From NCBI GenBank assembly GCA_026008535.1, contig BRKX01000018.1, positions 44,881,588 to 44,945,587 on the forward strand: 64,000 nucleotides of DNA. Direction: 5' to 3'. Every line of letters begins with the position of its first letter. Position 1 is the stretch's first letter. Shown here in pieces: positions 57,201-64,000 of the stretch. The translations under genes were made by a program, and so were the position numbers. Below the pieces are notes generated by a model. That model did not search any database. It was not told the origin of the DNA and saw only the letters and a program-made list of their open reading frames with translations. The stretch is from Perilla frutescens. Its lineage: Eukaryota > Streptophyta > Magnoliopsida > Lamiales > Lamiaceae.

Positions 57201-58711
57201 TCAGTTAGGCAAGATTAGGGAGAGAGAATGGATCTTGCCTGTCAGATGAGGTTGATGTAAGGTTGAGAAGCGGCTCTTCTCGATGGTGAAGAGTACTTCC
57301 TCATGAAGAGGAGTTGTGGATGAGTTGGAAGGCTCATTGTTGGGAAGGGGTGCATCATGAGGCACCGAGCATTGAAACCTCTTAATCATGGAATCCATGA
57401 TTTCTGAGACTGATGGAGGTGTGCTGAGTGGATGGTTCATCCAACTCCTGCTCCAATTTCCTTCTGCAATCCAAAATAAGTCACCCTGTTTGCTGGCCAT
57501 GTGCAACATGGTGGCGTCATCCACTTTAAATCTCCATAGATAGTATTGGAGATATCTTCGAAGCTGTTCGAAGAGGTGGGGGTTGAGATCCCCAATAAAA
57601 CCAAAACAACCTGTCAGCTGATGGTCAAGGCTTGTAGAAAAGCCTTCTTCCAGAGATTCTAGATCAGTGATGGAGGGAGGCTCGCTGTTTGCAGGTGCAG
57701 TGGACTGATCACTCATGTGAATGAAGGAGTCGCTATCAGTTGTAGACTGATCTGCGTCAGATGGAGGGTCAACTTCTGGGAACAACTCTTTTCCTTTAGC
57801 TGGGATGTGAACCTCCATATCCTGCAGTCTCGACTTCCTTGGATGACCAGTTTTGCCACAATGCTTTCTGTGGACATAAACTGTTGGAAGGAGATCTCTT
57901 CTGGTGAAGAACGTTCCGTCAGGAATGGGTGTCTCAATCTGCTCCTGGATGATGTGACTGAGGCGAATGACGAACCCTATCTTAGCTCTGAATAAGCGAG
58001 TATTTGGGTCAAGCTCAGCAAGCTTCACATGATGGCAAAGCTGCGCCAATATGAAAGATGCCCAGTCAGCTTTGCATTCAAAATATAAGGCGGCCATGAG
58101 GTGGGCAGTGTTGTCAGTGAATTGCGCGTTGTTGATACCTCCAAGAAGGATATGCGTCACAATTTCCAGAATTTGGACGATGGCTGGTGAGAGACTATCT
58201 TTCAGGTTATTTGAAAAGTCTCGATGTCGAACATCTGGGAGCTTCCAGCCATTCCACAGTTCCATCTTATGGGGGAGCACAAGTTCATGCACCTTTAGGC
58301 CTTCACCAGGGAACTGAAATAATGTCATCAGCGTATCTTTGTTGATGATGATGATATGATTGTAGAGAACAGACGTGATGTTGTCTCCTTTGATCTCTGC
58401 ATTGTAGTAGAATTCAGCTACATGGAGAGATATCTTTTGTTGGGCATCATTTTTACAAACGATAGTAGCCTGCATGTCTTCAGTGACTGGAAGATCATGT
58501 TGGTCTTCTCTGCACCAATATGAGCTTGAAGAAGCTCTAGGTCGAGATACTTATCATTTCTTAGCTTCTTGAGAAGAAGCTGTGTGTTCATCATATGGAA
58601 TGGATGAGCCATGTCTGTGATGATGAACGATGTTAGCAAGAAAAGAGCTTGGATAAGTATGAGAGAAGACAGGGAGAAAGAATGTGTTGAGAATTGAGTT
58701 ATGCATTCCAT
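57201..58711 (-). pseudogene. Tandem gene array copy C, Transposase_32-like protein
   Basis: The main frame (58475-57201, 424 codons) reads CKNDAQQKISLHVAEFYYNA, then ADWASFILAQLCHHVK, GFVIRLSHIIQEQIETPIPD, a Ser/Asp-rich linker, YLQYYLWRFKVDDATMLHMA and LFWIAEGNWSRSWM. Its N-terminal part lies in a different frame (58711-58418, MAHPFHMMNTQLLLKKLRND), so one frameshift near 58475 breaks the gene. The order of blocks equals copies A and B. The first domain resembles the plant 'putative transposon protein' family (Transposase_32, VREFY...V-RG...LGLP pattern, clearest in copy A). No catalytic activity is known for it. A TATA-like TTATAAGTAG lies just upstream. Copy C is the best preserved. Confidence 0.6.
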
Positions 58712-58722
58712 CTTCTCCTTCT

Positions 58723-58732
58723 ACTTATAAAG
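58723..58732 (-). promoter_or_regulatory. TATA-like box upstream of copy C
   Basis: The minus strand reads TTATAAGTAG, about 20 bases before the first in-frame start at 58711. It is close for a TATA box if translation begins there, but the better start (MAHPFHMM) is about 100 bases further in, which fits. Confidence 0.35.
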
Positions 58733-59262
58733 CAGTAATTTGTATGCATTTAACCATGGCAATCGAGTGCCTCTAGCTGATCAGCTATGTGATTTGATGA
58801 AAAATCAGCTGAATAAATGATGCATGCATCTCAGCCGTCCACTTGGACTTTTGCTTTTTGATCAAGCGGCTGAGATCTGAGGGTTTTTTTAAAAAAAAAT
58901 CTGGGTAGTTGCCATAAATAGCAAAATATTTGCCAGAAGATTTGCTATTTATATCCCTCAGAAATTCGTCTCTTTCTACTTTAATGCATTGCATAGAGGC
59001 TTTAATGGCAACTCAGATGAATAGCGAGCTTATTTTAAAATGTTAACGGTAACTATTCAAAAATAAGCTTGAGGAATAGAGAGTAGAGAAGATTATTGAA
59101 GAGGATTGGAGAGACATAACTGTTGAGAGATTGAGCTCTTGGCGTCAGTTTCCTGCTGAATTGATGATATCACCTTTAAACTGATTTGATCAGTTTTGTT
59201 GATCAGCTGCTAATTGACTCTTTCATTAGTTTTCTATTCTTGAGCGGTCAGACTGGGCTAGC
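58733..59262. other. Spacer between copies C and B
   Basis: No gene recognised; the minus-strand frame at 58785-58994 has no domain. Contains repeated CAGCTGA/TGATCAG words. Confidence 0.5.
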
Positions 59263-61114
59263 TTATCTGCTTTCTCTAGAGCTATTTGACCTTTTTCTCT
59301 TTGAAGCTGAACTTGAGATATCCTTAGAAGGGTCATTTCTGACTGCTTTCTCAGCTTGCTGAAGTTGCTTAAGAGCAACTGTTGAGTTGGTCAGCTCTGG
59401 AATTCCTCTGTTGGGGGAGCTGGACTGATTAAGAATCAGTTGTGCGGCTCTTGAGCTTGACTTGATAAGAGGAGTAACATAACTTTGGGACATGAGATTT
59501 GGTGGCGTGGCAGTATCTTTAACGTCGTTTGCTCCTTATGTCCACGATGTTGACTCCTCGGGGTTGCTATAAGTTGAGTATGTGATAGATCCTGATCTAT
59601 CTTTTCAGTGGTAGCTTCAGCTTGTAGGGATGCCTCTTCTGACTGAATTGATTCATTATCAAAATTTAGTTTGCTACAATGTAGATCGGCTTGATAGTTG
59701 TTAAACTGATTTGCAATTGCAACTCCTTGCGATCTTAAGTTGGCTTGAACATCAGCTAGCATGACTGTAGCTGGAATTTGATTATCAAGTCGATGCTTCA
59801 TAATTCGCTGGACTTGCACAATAGTTGGAGGAAATGGATTTGAAGCTCCAATCTATTTAATGCTCCAAGTCTCTTCACGTTGCCAAAAGCTCATGCCATG
59901 AAATGCAGTTAGTAAGAAGTGTGACTGGATTGACATAGAATGTCTCAAGTTGTACCAGTAAAAATACCGGTGCAGTTGTTTGAACAACTGATTGTCTTGC
60001 TTGGCAACATAGGTAAAGTAAGTGAGAAAGAGATTTGTTACATCCTTCTGTGCACTCTTGACTGCATATTTGTCACGTAGAAAGTGCGAATGTTGTCTTC
60101 AGTCAGCTGGAGAGGAGGGCAAGTTTTCCTGAAGTAGTCAACTCCATAGTTTGGATGATGGATTCCAATAAATAGAATAAGCTCATCTGTCTCAGAGCAG
60201 GGCTTGAAGTCGACTGATGATCTATTCTTGGAGTGTGGAGAAGAAACTTCATTGGCAGTTGAGCTACTTGAAGTTGCATTGCCGGCTCTGGCTTTGGAGC
60301 TCTTCTTCTTCTTGAGTGACTGAAGATGTGCTCTCCCTTTCTTGGGTAGCGCGTCATCATTTGGAAGATTCAGCATATCTTCCAGGAGCTTGCTCATTCT
60401 TAGAACAAGTCCTACTCTGGACTCAAATTTCTCAGTGTTCTTTGAGTCGGCAGCTTTGATGACTTGATGCTTGAATTGGGAGAATACAAACTCTGCCCAA
60501 TTTGCTTCCAATCATTCAACAAGGTGTATCATTACTTTGTATCTTTCTTAAGTTAGTTGACTCAACTTTCCAATGGCGCCGAACATCATCTTGTTCGTGA
60601 TATCAAGTATCACTCCATACTCGGGCTTCAGGTCAGTTTTTGCTATGGTAAAACTGAATTGCTTGCTGTAGGTTGAAGCTCGCCATTCTTTTTAATATGG
60701 TTCAGCTGAATCTTTCAGATCTGCAATCTTTCTTACAGTGATTTGGATTCTGTTCCCTTGAACCACTGAGGATATAATCTTCCTATCTGCTGATACCTTT
60801 GCTTGAAGCAAGAACTCACTCACCAAGTCTTGTCTAAAGAATCTTGGAGGAGTTTCAAGGTAATGCAGAATTCCGGTCTTGTGAAGATTGACCAGAAGAA
60901 ATGGGTTGGTTGATTCTTTAAGAATCACCTGGAATATCTTTCTTTCCAGGAATTTATCTCTTAACATTTTCTCTTTGAAGGAAGTAAGAGCTTTGGATGA
61001 TTCGAACATTTTTTTTTTAAAATTTAGCTGAATTGGAATTGAAACTTTTTGATAGAGAGAAAATACTCTTTTGGAAGATGAGTGTGTAAGAGAATTTTTG
61101 AAAAGTTGGAGCAA
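59263..61114 (-). pseudogene. Tandem gene array copy B, Transposase_32-like protein
   Basis: Pieces in order on the minus strand: 61114-60692 (FLVNLHKTGILHYLETPPRF, DLVSEFLLQAKVSADRKII); 60511-60038 (NWAEFVFSQFKHQVIKAADS, ESRVGLVLRMSKLLEDMLNL, Lys/Ser linker, YFRKTCPPLQLTEDNIRTFY); about 60060-59850 (YFYWYNLRHSMSIQSHFLLT, AFHGMSFWQREETWSIK then a stop); 59819-59436 and 59493-59263 (Gln/Ser-rich tail ending in basic KRKRSNSSRESR). The block order matches copies A and C. Stops and frame changes between pieces show that it is decayed. Confidence 0.6.
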
Positions 61115-61378
61115 GAGGTTTTTTTATGAGTGAGGAGAGAGACTCATAAATTTGTTGGTTGGAAGAATTAAATACCCCTTGTCGCTTCTTTTTGATCGTT
61201 GGTTGTTTAATGACTGTGAGACGTGTCATTGTTTTGCCAATGGTAAAAAATTCAAAATAAATGCTAATTTTTCATTTAGTTTGCAAATAGAATTTTATTT
61301 CTAAAAAGAAATTTTTAATACACTGAATCAGAGAAAAATAACTAAAGAGTCTTGAATCAGCTTTGCTTGATTCGACTC
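61115..61378. other. Spacer between copies B and A, with TATA-like box
   Basis: The minus strand carries TATTTAATTC (61174-61165), about 60 bases before the first ATG region of copy B. Otherwise AT-rich without features. Confidence 0.35.
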
Positions 61379-63977
61379 TTAGTCTTCCTTATGTTTAGTC
61401 TTTCTCCTCTTGGCGGCAGACACAGTGGGGCTACTGCCGTCTTCATCAGAGCTAGAAGACTCACCATCAGTTGACTGAAGTCCCACATGAGTTTGAAGCT
61501 TTCTGATCAGCTTCTCATGTCTCCTTACTTGCTGTTGTAGGCTCTGAATTAGCTCTTCATGATGAGCTATTCTTTGGCATGTTAGACTTCTGGACTGATC
61601 ATCAGCTTGGATTGTTCCTGCTAGGCTTAACTGATTAGTTGCGATGGTCACTTGAAGGTCTTCTCCTCTAGATGATGCCTCATCACCTCTTTCAGCAGCT
61701 TCCAGTTGCTCACACGACACTATCTTCAATTGCTCAGCTGCCTGCTAAGCTGATTTTGCCACTAACTGATCTGTATCTCCCAAATCAATAGTGTCATTGT
61801 GGATTGATTCAGGAGGAGTCTCAGGATCAAATTGAGCCTGAGCTTGAAGTGTTATCTGGACATGATCAGCAAAGATCACTATGTCCCTTACTTCTGGTTG
61901 AGCTTTCAGCTGGACTGCTTGATCAGTTGGCTCTTCAGCAGTCACTTCTTCAGCAGTTGGTGGAGAGGAAGGCTTAGTTGGAACTGCAGGAGTTTCCTTG
62001 GATGCAACCAAGGGTTGAACTGGTTCCTCAGTTGATTGAGCAGCATCTGTGGTGAGTTTTACGTTCATCTCAGCAGCTGGAGGCGGTTCATCGAATACTA
62101 GCTGTCGTGCTACTTGATGAATTTCAGCTTGTCTTGATGTGGAAGCATCATCAGTTGCACCATTGTTCTTCTCATCTAATTTCTTCTAGGACTTGCTGCT
62201 GTTGTACCTTTCTAATTTTCAGTATCTCGCTCAACACCCGATGTTGATGAACTTGAGAGTGTCTCCAATTTATTTGATCTTCCTCAGTGTGAAGCTCGGA
62301 AAGATCAATTTAAGCCCATTTAAGAAGATTGTCCATTACATGAGCTAATGTTTGCTCAGCTGGCTGTCTATGGCATTGTCGGATTGCCAGCATTTCTTTC
62401 AAGACGCTGATTGAATTTTGTTCTGGAGTACCTTGTCCCGACCACATTATACTCCATTTTTCTTCTCTCCTCCAGAAACTCATTCCATGAAGGGTAGTCA
62501 GAAGGAAGTGTGCCTCTGAGTTAAAGCAGTGTCTCCATAGATACCAGTAACAGTATCTTACGAAGGAATTGTAGAGAGCTTCCGATCCCATCACTTCCTC
62601 GGCAAAATTCTTTGAAATGAATTCTATGACTTTAGCATCTGCCCAACTCTTGATAACTTTAGCTCTTAGAAGAGCTCGGGTGTTCTCATTTGTTTCTTCC
62701 ATTGGAGGACATGTTGTCCTGAAGTACTCGGCTCTTGTGCCTCGTTGAGAAATACATCTGAATGGTACAATGTCGTCTTCCTCAATTTCATCAATGTCAA
62801 ATATCTTGACATTTTGAGGTGGTAGCTTTGGAGGGAGAGGTGGACCAGTCTTTTTCTTCCCTTTGTCCATCTTGATCATCTTTTTTGAGCATTTACTGGT
62901 TCTTTTCTTGATTAGAGTACCCTTAACTGATTCTTTCTTTGTTTGAGCAGTTTGTTCAGATGGGCTTTCTCTTGGGACTGATGTTGATGTGGAGCTAGAA
63001 TAAACTTGTCGTAGGGATCTAGCCTTGATCGGTTTCCTAATCATTCTACTGATTGGTAGGCTGTCTTCAGGATCAGAGTCTTCATCTCAAGACTCTTTAA
63101 CAGCTTTCTTTCCTTTGCTCTCGGCTGCTTTTTCATTCTTTCGTGTTGCGACACTAATTTTTATGCTTGATGCCTTTGGACCCTTTGATCACTTTGTGGA
63201 TGTTGGAAAATAATCACCTTTTTCCATCATCAATATTTTAGTTTTATTTAACATGAAACCGAGTGTGTATTCCAGCAGTTTACTGATTCTGCTGACAAAG
63301 CACATTTTTTGGTAAAAAAGCTCCTCATTCTAGTGCTTCTCCAACACATCTACGAACTTCTTGATCTGCTCGTAGAAGAATGCTACCCAATTGACTTTGA
63401 TGTTCATGTCAATGGCATGACATATCTTGTATTTGAGGTCAGTCATCTCTAAGTGGTTTCCTGCCACTCCAACTATCATTCTAGCAATGATGCCTGCTAG
63501 AAGTTTATACTCTTCTTGAAAATAAGATGTAGAGGTTGTGAATCTGTAGGGCTCATGATAGTCTGCTTTCTTCCGTCGATTGTAGGCTTCTAGTTGATTG
63601 ACCTCTACTTCTTCTACCTTCATCCCTTTATTTGGTAGATGAAGAGCTCTTGACAGTAGTTCTGGAGTAACCTCAATGTCTACCCCTCTGACTTGAGTGA
63701 TAATCTTATCACTCTTTCCTTTTGAGTTTAAATAGAATTCGCAAACTGGTTCGGGATATTTCTTAAAGGGAGTTTCTTCAAAGAATTGTAATAATTCTGC
63801 CTGAACTATTTTCTGAATAATATCTTCACAGAGTGGAGAGTTGGAGCACCTTTCTCTGTAAGCAGCTTGATGCAGAAACTGGTCTTTAAATAGATTGACT
63901 TGAAACCTTTGTGATGATTCACCAGTTTCTCTGAAATTGAATTTTCGTCGAACAACTGGTGGGTTCATATTGGCCAT
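61379..63977 (-). pseudogene. Tandem gene array copy A, Transposase_32-like protein
   Basis: Starts at 63977 (MANMNPPVVRRKFNF). The first domain (63977-63330, 215 codons) has YPEPVCEFYLNSKGKSDKII, TQVRGVDIEVTPELLSRALH, LPNKGMK and KVNWVAFFYEQIKKFVDVL, the pattern of the plant 'putative transposon protein' (Transposase_32) family. The frame stops at 63330, continues in another frame (VSRISKLLEYTLGFMLNKT), then 63044-62310 gives a Lys/Ser/Pro linker, YFRTTCPPMEETNENTRALL, YCYWYLWRHCFNSEAHFLLT and LHGMSFWRREEKWSIMWSG. The tail (62068-61745 and 61729-61379) is Pro/Glu/Gln-rich, then a coiled coil (EELIQSLQQQVRRHEKLIRK) and a basic end. At least two frame breaks and internal stops make it a pseudogene. 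Confidence 0.65.
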
Positions 63978-64000
63978 GATATTTGTGAGAGGTTTCAGTT
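63978..64000. other. Window edge
   Basis: Upstream flank of copy A; too short to interpret. Confidence 0.9.

Overview
This is a nuclear segment from a flowering plant, most likely a eudicot. The evidence is AT-rich intergenic DNA full of microsatellites and transposons, intron-containing genes with plant-type splice sites, plant-specific families (CML, LRR-III pollen-type receptor kinase, SEC24A-type coat protein), TTTAGGG-type motifs, an Au-like SINE and a plant tRNA-Glu. Species cannot be fixed from the sequence.

Ordinary host genes: (1) a four-EF-hand calmodulin-like gene at 24528-26277 (+, 4 exons, 150 aa); (2) a complete SEC24A-type COPII coat gene at 29450-37403 (+, 12 coding exons, 1035 aa), with a U12-type intron and a GC-AG intron; (3) an LRR receptor-like kinase of the pollen-receptor (LRR-III) type at 47639-52363 (+, 3 exons, 658 aa) whose kinase motifs look catalytically weak or dead; (4) a tRNA-Glu(UUC) at 52906-52977.

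The rest is mostly mobile DNA. About 6150-13704 is a Mutator-like element (MULE) whose arms consist of hundreds of bases to kilobases of palindromic TAATCGATTA arrays in opposite orientation. These flank two convergent, 3'-truncated genes: a MuDR-type transposase N-terminus (+) and a DUF1985-like, Ulp1-associated gene (-). 15141-23206 is a second MULE with near-perfect 10-bp target-site duplications and a transposase that has lost its catalytic core; a gag-only Ty3/gypsy-type LTR retrotransposon (17194-22265) is nested in it. 44724-45808 is a non-autonomous hAT-like element with a perfect 8-bp duplication. Two MITE families occur twice each (4890-5277 and 26403-26784; 14212-14609 and 27149-27666, the latter carrying a SINE). 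Several SINEs are scattered through the window.

The right end (about 56.8-64 kb, - strand) is a tandem array of three diverged, decayed copies of one gene resembling the plant 'putative transposon protein' (Transposase_32-like) family, each with an N-terminal domain, a basic or Ser-rich linker, a second conserved block and mostly a coiled-coil tail. A copia-like LTR fragment may lie beside it at about 55.3-56.7 kb. Exon coordinates were derived by hand from splice consensus and reading frame; element ends were set from terminal repeats and target duplications.
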